A stretch of 64,000 nt of DNA. Source: Xylophilus sp042867185. Its GTDB lineage: Bacteria > Pseudomonadota > Gammaproteobacteria > Burkholderiales > Burkholderiaceae_C. Below the pieces are notes generated by a model. That model ran no database searches and was not told the origin of the DNA. It saw nothing but the letters and a program-made list of their open reading frames with translations. Made by a program: the position numbers and the translations under genes. Positions 56,903 to 64,000 of this stretch are shown piece by piece (within the stretch, counting starts at the first letter, position 1; every line of letters begins with the position of its first letter). Location: contig JBHZQV010000010.1 in NCBI GenBank assembly GCA_042867185.1, positions 1-64,000 on the forward strand. The letters run 5' to 3'.

Positions 56903-58150
56903 TCAGACCAGCCGCTTGAACACCAACGAGCCGTTGGTGCCGCCAAAACCGAAATTGTTCTTCAGTGCCACGTCGATCTTCAGGTCCCGGGCCGTGTTGG
57001 CGCAGTAGTCCAGGTCGCATTCCGGGTCCTGGTTGAAGATGTTGATGGTCGGCGGCGCCTTCTGGTGGTAGATCGCCAGCGCGGTGAACACGCTTTCGAT
57101 GCCGCCGGCGCCGCCCAGCAGGTGGCCGGTCATCGACTTGGTGGAGTTGACCACCGTCTTGTAGGCATGGTCGCCCAGCGCGGCCTTGATGGCGTTGGTC
57201 TCGTTCAGGTCGCCGATCTGCGTCGAGGTGCCGTGGGCATTGACGTAGTCGATCTGGTCGGCATTGACGCCGGCATTGTCGAGCGCGATCTGGATCGCAC
57301 GGCGCGGGCCGCCCACGTCGGGAGACGTGATGTGGTAGGCGTCGCCGCTCATGCCGAAGCCGGCCAGTTCCGCGTAGATACGGGCGCCGCGTGCCTTGGC
57401 GTGCTCGTACTCTTCGAGCACCATCACGCCGCCGCCCTCGCCCAGCACGAAGCCGTCGCGGTCCTTGTCCCAGGGCCGCGACGCCGTCTTGGGATCGTCG
57501 TTGCGGATCGACAGCGCACGCGGTGCGGTGAAACCGCCCACGCCCAGCGGCGATACGGTCGCTTCGGCACCGCCGGCGACCATCACGTCGGCATCGCCGT
57601 ACTCGATCATCCGGGCCGACAGGCCGATGGCGTGCAACCCGGTCGTGCAGGCGGTGACCACCGCCACGTTGGGGCCCTTGAAACCGAACTTGATCGACAC
57701 GTGCCCGGAGATCATGTTGATGATCGAGGCCGGCACGAAGAAGGGAGACACCCGGCGCGGGCCGCGCGCGACCAGTTCGGCATGCGTGTTTTCGATCAGC
57801 GGAAGACCGCCGATGCCCGAGCCGATGTTGCAGCCGATCCTGAAGGCGGTTTCGTCCTTCAGCGCATCGCCGGTGGGCAGGCCGCTGTCCTGCACCGCCT
57901 GGATCGCGGCTGCGAGTCCCAGGTGGATGAAGCGGTCCATGTGCCGGGCTTCTTTTTCGGGGATGTAGTCCGCGATGTTGAAGCCCTTGACCTCGCCCGC
58001 GAACTTGCAGGTAAAGGCCGCGGCATCGAATTGGGTGATGAAATCGATACCGGACTTGCCGGCAAGGAGGTTGGTCCAGGAATCAGCCACCGTGTTACCC
58101 ACGGGGGTGACGCATCCCAGTCCGGTCACGACGACGCGGCGACGGCTCAT
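56903..58150 (-). CDS. fabF: 3-oxoacyl-[ACP] synthase II
   Basis: Elongating beta-ketoacyl-ACP synthase (KAS II), 415 residues from the ATG at 58150 (a TTG two codons earlier is too close to the ribosome site). The Cys-His-His triad is visible: TACTTGLHAIG, NAHGTSTQIGD and STKSMTGHLLGG. It is 57 bp after acpP. Confidence 0.97.
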   Translation of the reverse strand: MSRRRVVVTGLGCVTPVGNTVADSWTNLLAGKSGIDFITQFDAAAFTCKFAGEVKGFNIADYIPEKEARHMDRFIHLGLAAAIQAVQDSGLPTGDALKDETAFRIGCNIGSGIGGLPLIENTHAELVARGPRRVSPFFVPASIINMISGHVSIKFGFKGPNVAVVTACTTGLHAIGLSARMIEYGDADVMVAGGAEATVSPLGVGGFTAPRALSIRNDDPKTASRPWDKDRDGFVLGEGGGVMVLEEYEHAKARGARIYAELAGFGMSGDAYHITSPDVGGPRRAIQIALDNAGVNADQIDYVNAHGTSTQIGDLNETNAIKAALGDHAYKTVVNSTKSMTGHLLGGAGGIESVFTALAIYHQKAPPTINIFNQDPECDLDYCANTARDLKIDVALKNNFGFGGTNGSLVFKRLV

Positions 58151-58207
58151 GCGCAAAAACCTTTGCTTGTCTTAGGAGATAAGTCGGGGCGGATGCCCGC
58201 GGGCCGA

Positions 58208-58447
58208 TCAGGCCTTCTGGTGGGTGTTCGCGTAGTCGATCGCGTTCTGCACCGTGGTGATCTTCTCGGCGTCCTCGTCGGGGATCTCGATGCCGAATTC
58301 GTCTTCGAGGGCCATCACCAGTTCGACGGTGTCGAGGGAGTCGGCGCCCAGGTCGGCCACGAAAGCCTTTTCGTTGGTGACCTGGGATTCTTCAACGCCC
58401 AGTTGCTCGGCAATGATCTTTTTGACGCGTGCTTCGATATCGCTCAT
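58208..58447 (-). CDS. acpP: Acyl carrier protein
   Basis: A 79-residue acidic four-helix carrier. The phosphopantetheine serine is in LGADSLDTVELVMALEDEF. It stands between fabG and fabF. AGAGG precedes the ATG. Confidence 0.98.
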   Translation of the reverse strand: MSDIEARVKKIIAEQLGVEESQVTNEKAFVADLGADSLDTVELVMALEDEFGIEIPDEDAEKITTVQNAIDYANTHQKA

Positions 58448-58482
58448 GTTTCCCTCTGAGGGTGGTGAATAGTGAATCGGGG

Positions 58483-58488
58483 ATTTTA
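58483..58488 (-). promoter_or_regulatory. Possible acpP promoter -10
   Basis: The minus strand reads GGGCTAAAATCC, a TAAAAT hexamer about 35 bp before acpP. A similar GGCTATAATC context occurs before rpsF and rpmF. No -35 is clear. It would allow extra acpP expression within the fab run. Confidence 0.35.
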
Positions 58489-58560
58489 GCCCGCAGGACC
58501 TTGCGGCCCGCCGGGCTGCCGACCCCATGGACGGCGGGAACTCTTCTGCGGCCGGGCCGC

Positions 58561-59307
58561 TCAGCCCATGTACATGCCGCCATTGACATGCAATTCCTGG
58601 CCTGTGACGTAGGCCGCCTGCGGGCTCGTCAGGTAGGACACCGCGTGCGCCACGTCGGCCGGCTTGCCCAGGCGTCCCAGCGGGATCTGGCCCAGCAGCG
58701 CCTTCTGCTGCGCTTCCGGCAGCGACGCGGTCATGTCGGTGTCGATGAAGCCCGGCGCCACGCAATTGACCGTGATGTTACGCGAGCCCAGTTCGCGGGC
58801 CAGCGCGCGGGTCATGCCGGCGAGACCGGCCTTGGCCGCCGCGTAGTTGGCCTGGCCCGGGTTGCCGGCCGCGCCCACCACGCTGGTGATGCTCACGATG
58901 CGGCCATAGCGCTGTTTCATCATCGGCCGGATCACCGCGCGCGACAAGCGGAACACCGCTTTCAGGTTGGTGTCGATCACCGCGTCCCAGTCGTCGTCCT
59001 TCAGGCGCATGACGAGCTGGTCGCGGGTGATGCCGGCGTTGTTGACCAGGATCTGCAGGCCGCCGTGCTCGGCGACGATGGCATCGACCAGCGTGTTGAC
59101 GGCGTCGCCGTCGGTCACGTCGAGGCGGTAGCCCTTGCCGCCATGGGCCGCGAGCGCGTGGCCGATCTTGGCGGCGCCCTCGTCGCTGGTGGCGGTGCCG
59201 ATGACCTTGACACCCTTGCCCGCCAGGTCGGCCGCGATGGCGGCGCCGATGCCGCGGGTGGCGCCGGTGACCAGGGCCACCTGGCCGGCTAATGCAATTT
59301 CAGACAT
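58561..59307 (-). CDS. fabG: 3-oxoacyl-[ACP] reductase
   Basis: NADPH-dependent short-chain dehydrogenase, 248 residues. It has VTGATRGIGAAIA (cofactor site), LVNNAGITRD, the catalytic serine in ITSVVGAAGNPGQ and the YAAAK active-site motif, ending ELHVNGGMYMG. Confidence 0.97.
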   Translation of the reverse strand: MSEIALAGQVALVTGATRGIGAAIAADLAGKGVKVIGTATSDEGAAKIGHALAAHGGKGYRLDVTDGDAVNTLVDAIVAEHGGLQILVNNAGITRDQLVMRLKDDDWDAVIDTNLKAVFRLSRAVIRPMMKQRYGRIVSITSVVGAAGNPGQANYAAAKAGLAGMTRALARELGSRNITVNCVAPGFIDTDMTASLPEAQQKALLGQIPLGRLGKPADVAHAVSYLTSPQAAYVTGQELHVNGGMYMG

Positions 59308-59350
59308 TCGGTTCTTTTCTGTGTGTCGAGGGACGGGGCGTCGGCCGCGC

Positions 59351-60301
59351 TCAGGCGAGTTGGGCCCGGGCCTCGGCCAGCGTGGCCGGGTCGTACAGGG
59401 CCAGCGCCGCCAGTTCGGGATCGATCCGCTTGGTCATGCCGGCCAGCACCTTGCCAGGGCCGCATTCCACCACGGTTTGCGCACCACGGGCTTTCAGCGC
59501 CTGCATGCACTCGACCCAGCGCACCGGGCCGAACGCCTGGCGGTAGAGCGCGTCGCGGATCGCGGCCGGATCGGCCTGCACCGCCACGTCGATGTTGTCG
59601 ACCAGCGGGATGCGCGGCGCGGCGAAGGCGGTATCGGCCAGCTTCTGCTGCAGCTTCTCCGCGGCGGGCCGCATCAGCGTCGAATGGAACGGCGCCGACA
59701 CCGGCAACGGCAGTGCCCGCTTGGCACCGGCCGCCTTGAGCGCTTCGCAGGCCTTCTCGACCGCCGCCTTGCTGCCGGCGATGACCGTCTGGCCCGGGTC
59801 GTTGAAGTTGACCGCCTCGACCACCTCGGCAGACGACACGCCGAACGACAGCGTCACCTCCCGGCAACCGGCGATGACCTTCTGCGCGTCCATGCCCAGG
59901 ATGGCCGCCATGGCGCCCACGCCGACCGGCACCGCCTCCTGCATGGCCGCCGCGCGAAAGCGCACCAGCGGCGCGGCCTGGGCCAGCGTCAGCACGCCGG
60001 CCGCGACCAGCGCGGAATACTCGCCGAGCGAATGGCCGGCCACGGCGATCGGATCGGCACCGCCCTCGGACTTCCAGGCGCGCCAGGCGGCCACGGCCGC
60101 CACCAGCATCACCGGCTGGGTGTTGGTGGTGAGCGCCAGGGCCTCCTTGGGGCCTTCCTTGATCAGGAGGGCGACGTCTTCGTGCAGCGCGTCCGATGCT
60201 TCCTGCACCGCTTCGGCCACGGCCGGGTGGCCGCCCCAGGCGTCGAGCATGCCGACCGATTGCGAACCCTGGCCTGGAAAGACGAATGCGAATGCGCTCA
60301 T
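59351..60301 (-). CDS. fabD: Malonyl-CoA:ACP transacylase
   Basis: Loads malonyl groups on AcpP, 316 residues. It has FVFPGQGSQSVGM, the catalytic GHSLGEYSALVAAG, and SAPFHSTLMRPAAEKL (catalytic His). It is 43 bp before fabG; a repeat-family hairpin separates it from fabH. Confidence 0.97.
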   Translation of the reverse strand: MSAFAFVFPGQGSQSVGMLDAWGGHPAVAEAVQEASDALHEDVALLIKEGPKEALALTTNTQPVMLVAAVAAWRAWKSEGGADPIAVAGHSLGEYSALVAAGVLTLAQAAPLVRFRAAAMQEAVPVGVGAMAAILGMDAQKVIAGCREVTLSFGVSSAEVVEAVNFNDPGQTVIAGSKAAVEKACEALKAAGAKRALPLPVSAPFHSTLMRPAAEKLQQKLADTAFAAPRIPLVDNIDVAVQADPAAIRDALYRQAFGPVRWVECMQALKARGAQTVVECGPGKVLAGMTKRIDPELAALALYDPATLAEARAQLA

Positions 60302-60328
60302 GCGGAGAATCGTGGTGTTTGTAGATCG

Positions 60329-60375
60329 AAAAGGCCTGTAGCCGGCCTGGAGCGCCGGCCTCTAGCTACAGATTA
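60329..60375 (-). repeat. Dispersed hairpin repeat overlapping the fabH stop
   Basis: On the minus strand it reads AATCTGTAGCTAGAGG, then arms GCCGGC (plus 60354-60359 and 60341-60346), TACAGGCC and TTTTC. The element supplies the fabH stop codon (TAG at 60366-60368) and probably its last codons. It is very close to the copies at 18812 and 44967. Confidence 0.8.
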
Positions 60376-61367
60376 AGTAGCACCGCACCCCAGGTGAAGC
60401 CGCCGCCGACGCCTTCGAGCATCAGGGTCTGGCCGGGCGTGATCTTGCCGCTGCGCACGCCGGCGTCGAGCGCCAGCGGAATCGACGCGGCCGAGGTGTT
60501 GCCGTGCTGGTCGACGGTGACCATGACCTTGTCCATCGGCATCTTCAGCTTGCGTGCGGTGCCCTGCATGATGCGGATGTTGGCCTGGTGCGGAATCAGC
60601 CAGTCGATGTCGGCCTCGGTCTTGCAGGCCTTGGCCAGGGTGGCGCGCGCCGCGCTCTCCAGCACGCCGACGGCGAGCTTGAACACCGCCTGGCCGTCCA
60701 TCTTCAGCAGCGGATCGCCCAGGATCTGCCCGCCGGCCACGTTGCCGGGCACGCACAGGATGCCGACATGGCGGCCGTCGGCGTGCAGATCGCTCGCCAG
60801 GATGCCCGGCGTGTCGCTGGCTTCCAGCACCACCGCGCCGGCGCCGTCGCCGAACAGCACGCAGGTGGTGCGGTCGTTGAAATCGAGGATGCGGGAGAAC
60901 ACTTCGGCGCCCACCACCAGCGCCCGGCGGGCGGAGCCGGTCTGGATCATCGCGTCGGCCACGGTCAGCGCGTAGACGAAGCCGCTGCACACCGCCTGCA
61001 CGTCGAAGGCCGGCGCGCCCAGGATGCCCTGCGCCGCCTCGGAGGTCTGGGCCAGCTTCTGCTGCAGGATGCAGGCGGTCGACGGGAACACCATGTCGGG
61101 GGTGGAGGTGGCGACGACGATCAGGTCGATGTCCTGCGCACCGAGGCCGGCGGCCTCCAGGGCCCGCAGGCAGGCCTGCAGGGCCAGGTCGCTGCTGCCC
61201 ACGTCGGGCGCCGCGAAATGCCGGGCGCGGATGCCGGTGCGCTCGACGATCCACTCGTCGGACGTCTCGACGCCCTTGGCCGCCAGCTCGGCCGCCAGGT
61301 CCGCATTGCTCAGGCGCCGCGGCGGAAGATAGCTGCCGGTGCCGGCGATGCGGGAATAGCGTCTCAT
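60366..61367 (-). CDS. fabH: 3-oxoacyl-[ACP] synthase III
   Basis: Condenses acetyl-CoA with malonyl-ACP to start fatty acid synthesis. It has 333 residues. The triad is Cys in VQAVCSGFVYAL, His in IPHQANIRIM and Asn in HGNTSAASIPLAL. The end (VLLNL) lies in a repeat element. It begins 3 bp after plsX. Confidence 0.97.
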   Translation of the reverse strand: MRRYSRIAGTGSYLPPRRLSNADLAAELAAKGVETSDEWIVERTGIRARHFAAPDVGSSDLALQACLRALEAAGLGAQDIDLIVVATSTPDMVFPSTACILQQKLAQTSEAAQGILGAPAFDVQAVCSGFVYALTVADAMIQTGSARRALVVGAEVFSRILDFNDRTTCVLFGDGAGAVVLEASDTPGILASDLHADGRHVGILCVPGNVAGGQILGDPLLKMDGQAVFKLAVGVLESAARATLAKACKTEADIDWLIPHQANIRIMQGTARKLKMPMDKVMVTVDQHGNTSAASIPLALDAGVRSGKITPGQTLMLEGVGGGFTWGAVLLNL

Positions 61368-61370
61368 GTC

Positions 61371-62450
61371 TTACTTGTGCAGGGCAGCCGGAATGTCGGC
61401 CAGTGGCGCAACAAAAGGCGCGGCAGGAGCCACGACCGCCTGGCGGGCCAGCAGCGGCGCCGCATGGGCGATCCGCTCCTGAAGCCGCTGCAGCAGGTTG
61501 TTGCGGGCTGCATCATAAGCGCGCACCAGCGCCTGCTCGAACGCCACTTCGTCGGCCGATCCGTGGCTCTTGAACACCAGGCCGCGCAGGCCGAGCAGGG
61601 CGGCGCCGTTGTAGCGCCGGTAGTCCATCCGCCGCTTCAGCGCCGACAGCACCGGGTAGGCGCAGACCGCCGCCATCTTCGTGAAGACGTTGCGCGAGAA
61701 CTCTTCCTTCAGGAAACCGACGATGACCGAGGCCAGGCCTTCGCTGGCCTTCAGCGCCACGTTGCCGACGAATCCGTCGCAGACCACGATGTCGACCGTG
61801 CCCTTGAAGATGTCGTTGCCCTCGACGTTGCCGGCGAAGTTCAGGTCGCCGGAATCGCGTGCCGCGCGCAGCAACTCGCCGGCGCGCTTGATCACCTCGT
61901 TGCCCTTGATCACCTCTTCGCCGATATTGAGCAGGCCGACCGTCGGCTGGTCGTCGCCCTTCAGCACCGAGCCGAGGGCCGCGCCCATGAAGGCGAACTG
62001 CAGCAAATGCTCGGCGGTGCAATCGACGTTGGCGCCCAGGTCGAGCACCGTGGTGGCGCCGCCGCGGGCGTTCGGCATCTGGGTGGCGATGGCGGGCCGC
62101 TCGATCCCGTCGAGCGTCTTGAGCAGGTAGCGGGCGATCGCCATCAGCGCGCCGGTATTGCCGGCGGAGACGGCCACCGCGGCGGCGCCGTCCTTGACCT
62201 GCTGGATCGCGACCCGCATCGACGAATCCTTCTTGCGCCGCAGGGCCACCTCGACCGGGTCGTCCATCAGGACGACTTCGGAGGCGGGCACCAGCGAGGC
62301 GCGGGCGTGCGAAAAGCCTGCCAGCTGGTCGGGCAGGCCCACCAGCAGCAGACGCGCGTCGGCATGGTCGTCGAGGAATTTGCGGCACGCCGCGAGCGTG
62401 ACGCGGGGACCATGGTCGCCCCCCATGCAATCCACAGCGAGTGTGATCAT
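61371..62450 (-). CDS. plsX: Phosphate acyltransferase PlsX
   Basis: Converts acyl-ACP to acyl-phosphate for phospholipid synthesis, 359 residues. It begins ITLAVDCMGGDHGP, with VSAGNTGALMA, LDLGANVDC and VCDGFVGNVALKASEG. It is in the standard rpmF-plsX-fabH order. Confidence 0.96.
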   Translation of the reverse strand: MITLAVDCMGGDHGPRVTLAACRKFLDDHADARLLLVGLPDQLAGFSHARASLVPASEVVLMDDPVEVALRRKKDSSMRVAIQQVKDGAAAVAVSAGNTGALMAIARYLLKTLDGIERPAIATQMPNARGGATTVLDLGANVDCTAEHLLQFAFMGAALGSVLKGDDQPTVGLLNIGEEVIKGNEVIKRAGELLRAARDSGDLNFAGNVEGNDIFKGTVDIVVCDGFVGNVALKASEGLASVIVGFLKEEFSRNVFTKMAAVCAYPVLSALKRRMDYRRYNGAALLGLRGLVFKSHGSADEVAFEQALVRAYDAARNNLLQRLQERIAHAAPLLARQAVVAPAAPFVAPLADIPAALHK

Positions 62451-62504
62451 GAATGCGGCGCCCGGCCGCTGGGGCGGCCCATAAAGATAACAGCCATCAA
62501 GACA

Positions 62505-62540
62505 AAGGCCCGTGCTACGAATTCAGTAGCGCCGGGCCTT
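62505..62540. repeat. Hairpin between rpmF and plsX
   Basis: AAGGCCCG (62505-62512) pairs with CGGGCCTT (62533-62540), and inside it GCTAC (62514-62518) with GTAGC (62526-62530). It resembles the dispersed family in its GGCC and TAGC blocks but in a different order. On the minus strand TTTGTCTT follows, so it may be a partial terminator of rpmF. Confidence 0.7.
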
Positions 62541-62556
62541 GGTGTACTAGGCGATG

Positions 62557-62739
62557 TCAGGCTTCGGACTTGTTCTTCAGAACCTGGCGACCACGGTAGA
62601 AGCCGTTCGGGCTGATGTGGTGGCGCAGGTGGTTCTCGCCGGTGGTCGGCTCGACGGCGACGCCCGGCACGGTCAGGGCGTTGTGCGAACGGTGCATGCC
62701 GCGCTTGGAAGGGGACTTCTTGTTTTGCTGAACTGCCAT
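62557..62739 (-). CDS. rpmF: Ribosomal protein L32
   Basis: Large-subunit protein of 60 residues, MAVQQNKKSPSKRGMHRSH... with a Gly/Arg/Asn-rich end. It has no zinc cysteines, as in many proteobacterial L32 proteins. It lies between yceD and plsX. Confidence 0.97.
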   Translation of the reverse strand: MAVQQNKKSPSKRGMHRSHNALTVPGVAVEPTTGENHLRHHISPNGFYRGRQVLKNKSEA

Positions 62740-62854
62740 GGTGAGGCTCCTGAATTGGGTAAGGGTGGGCGAATGCGCTAAACCCAGTCAGGCCGGCTGC
62801 CCGAAGGCTCGGACCGGTCCCACAAGACGCTTGGGGAATCGCGCGAAGCCCATG

Positions 62855-62860
62855 ATTATA
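62855..62860 (-). promoter_or_regulatory. TATAAT -10 of rpmF
   Basis: The minus strand has CGGCTATAATCATGG just after the yceD stop, about 116 bp before rpmF. It is a perfect -10 hexamer, with no clear -35. It would serve rpmF-plsX-fab independently of yceD. Confidence 0.45.
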
Positions 62861-62870
62861 GCCGGAAGCG

Positions 62871-63425
62871 TCAGCCCTTCCCGTCCTTGGCCAGTTTGAG
62901 GGTGGCGAGCGCGGCGAACGGGTTGGGCTTTTCGGCCTCGGCTTCCTCGAAATCCTCGTCCTGCACCGACATCCGGACCGGGACCGGACAGACGTCGTGC
63001 TGCGGCACCGCCGGCAGGGCCATCAGCAGCTCGTCTTCGACCAGTTCGCGCAGCTTGAAGTCGCGCTGGGTGACCAGCAGGTCTTCTTCCACCGCGTCGT
63101 CTTCGGCCACCGCGGCTTCTTCGCTCTCGACGAAGCGGAAGGAGCGTTCGATCTCCATCGGCACGTCGACCGGGCCCAGGCAGCGCTGGCAGGTCAGCGG
63201 CAGGACCGCATCGACCTTCAAGTGCAGCCACTCCTGCGCCGGACGGCCGACGTGCTGGATCTCCTCGCCGACGGCGACCCAGTCCACGGTGCGGGCCGAT
63301 TGCGCGTCGGCGATCTCTTCCATCAGGCGGGGGAACAGGCGAAGGGCGTCGTGGCCCTCCAGGGTGGCCGCCGCCAGGGCGAAGGCCGGCACGTCCAGGC
63401 GGTCGGCAGCAAAGTCAGTCTTCAT
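62871..63425 (-). CDS. yceD: YceD (DUF177) protein
   Basis: A 184-residue YceD-family protein; bacterial and plant relatives affect 23S rRNA processing or accumulation. The ATG at 63425 is chosen because the frame upstream has no similarity. It has the CQRCLGP pair of cysteines, the acidic middle region and LVEDELLMALPAVPQHDVC. It is upstream of rpmF and divergent from yceF with a 25-bp gap. Confidence 0.92.
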   Translation of the reverse strand: MKTDFAADRLDVPAFALAAATLEGHDALRLFPRLMEEIADAQSARTVDWVAVGEEIQHVGRPAQEWLHLKVDAVLPLTCQRCLGPVDVPMEIERSFRFVESEEAAVAEDDAVEEDLLVTQRDFKLRELVEDELLMALPAVPQHDVCPVPVRMSVQDEDFEEAEAEKPNPFAALATLKLAKDGKG

Positions 63426-63450
63426 CGGGGCAGTGTAAGAGAATCGACGG

Positions 63451-64000
63451 ATGACACTTCCGACTGCCACCATCCTCTCCCGGCCCTCCGGAGGCCGGCC
63501 GCTGGTGCTGGGCTCGACCTCGCCCTACCGCCGCGAACTGCTGCTGCGGCTGCGCCTGCCGTTCGACGTCGCCGCACCCCAGGTCGACGAAACGCCCCGC
63601 CCGGCCGAAGCGCCCCGCGCACTCGCCGTCCGCCTGGCCCGCGCCAAGGCGCTGGCCGTGGCACGGCAGCATGCCGATGCGGTGGTGATCGGCTCCGACC
63701 AGGTCGTCGACCTCGACGGCGAGCCGCTCGGCAAGCCGGGCGACCATGCGCACGCCACCGCCCAGCTGCGCCGGATGCGTGGCCGCGCGGTGGTGTTCCA
63801 CACCGCCGTCACCGTGGCCTGCGTGGCCAGCGGCTTCGAGGCGTCCGACATCGCCGAAGTAACGGTGCGCTTCCGCGACCTGACCGATGCCGAGATCGAG
63901 CACTACCTGCGCGCCGAGCAGCCCTACGACTGCGCCGGCAGCGCCAAGAGCGAGGGCCTGGGCATCTCGCTGCTGGACGCGATCGACAGCGACGATCCGA
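63451..64000 (+). CDS. yceF: Maf-family nucleotide pyrophosphatase YceF (partial)
   Basis: 5' part (183 codons) of a Maf-family enzyme, cut by the window end. It begins MTLPTATILSRPSGG; then PLVLGSTSPYRRELLLRL and PQVDETPRPAE are the Maf core, followed by VVIGSDQVVDLDGEPLGKPG and YDCAGSAKSEGLGISL. The STSPYRR and DETPR pattern fits the YceF subfamily (7-methyl-GTP pyrophosphatase) rather than YhdE. The location next to yceD-rpmF-plsX is the same as in E. coli. Confidence 0.93.
   Translation, partial: MTLPTATILSRPSGGRPLVLGSTSPYRRELLLRLRLPFDVAAPQVDETPRPAEAPRALAVRLARAKALAVARQHADAVVIGSDQVVDLDGEPLGKPGDHAHATAQLRRMRGRAVVFHTAVTVACVASGFEASDIAEVTVRFRDLTDAEIEHYLRAEQPYDCAGSAKSEGLGISLLDAIDSDDP

Overview
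This is a GC-rich (roughly two-thirds G+C by eye) chromosomal window with dense core metabolism. The gene orders are those of Burkholderiales, most like Comamonadaceae (Acidovorax/Variovorax/Xylophilus type): leuC-leuD-leuB-asd-fimV-truA-trpF-trpB-trpA-accD; alaA-hom-thrC followed by molybdenum cofactor genes; rpsF-priB-rpsR-rplI-dnaB; grpE-dnaK-dnaJ; and one very long co-directional run from yceD-rpmF-plsX-fab through rpoE-rseA-rseB-mucD to lepA-lepB-rnc-era-recO-pdxJ-acpS-nagZ. The genus call is an inference from synteny and protein flavour. No rRNA, tRNA, IS element, prophage or CRISPR array was found.

Layout. 0.4-6.4 kb: an accessory two-partner secretion locus (TpsB transporter, TpsA exoprotein with a Pro/Thr/Ala repeat region, a FecR-domain exported protein and a small exported protein). 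6.4-8.0 kb: an orphan Bug-type solute-binding protein facing a MarR regulator, with interlocking start codons. 8.2-15.1 kb (minus): alaA, hom, thrC, mobB, moeA, moaD, moaE. 15.2-18.8 kb (plus): Mth938-domain protein, Bcp peroxiredoxin, PIN-PhoH ATPase and a small membrane protein. 18.9-22.0 kb (minus): dnaB and the S6/PriB/S18/L9 operon. 22.3-26.2 kb (plus): heat-shock chaperones grpE-dnaK-dnaJ. 26.2-27.2 kb: a lower-GC orphan gene behind an exact plant-inducible-promoter (PIP) box, proposed here as a type III effector candidate. 27.4-40.3 kb (plus): LysR regulator, leucine genes, asd, fimV, truA, tryptophan genes, accD. 40.4-43.4 kb: yggT-family, LON-domain protein, lysS. 43.4-63.4 kb (minus): the fatty-acid / sigma-E envelope stress / translation-RNA processing run. 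63.45 kb to the end: the start of the Maf-family gene yceF, cut by the window edge.

How the parts fit. Asd, Hom and ThrC form the aspartate-to-threonine route; LeuCDB, AlaA and TrpFBA cover other amino acids; AccD, PlsX and FabHDGF with AcpP and AcpS supply fatty acid synthesis. RpoE, RseA, RseB and the DegP-type protease form an envelope stress circuit. MobB, MoeA and MoaDE complete steps of molybdenum cofactor synthesis.

The most interesting non-routine signals are: (1) the PIP box plus effector-like gene at 26.4-27.2 kb; (2) two candidate small RNAs with intrinsic terminators, upstream of lepA (minus strand) and between bcp and phoH; (3) a dispersed family of short GGCCGGC hairpin repeats at gene ends; (4) a ~125-bp near-palindrome after the LON-domain gene and a 98-bp tandem duplication between recO and era; (5) the two exported accessory proteins of the TPS locus; (6) paired T-N11-A operator boxes in front of lysR.
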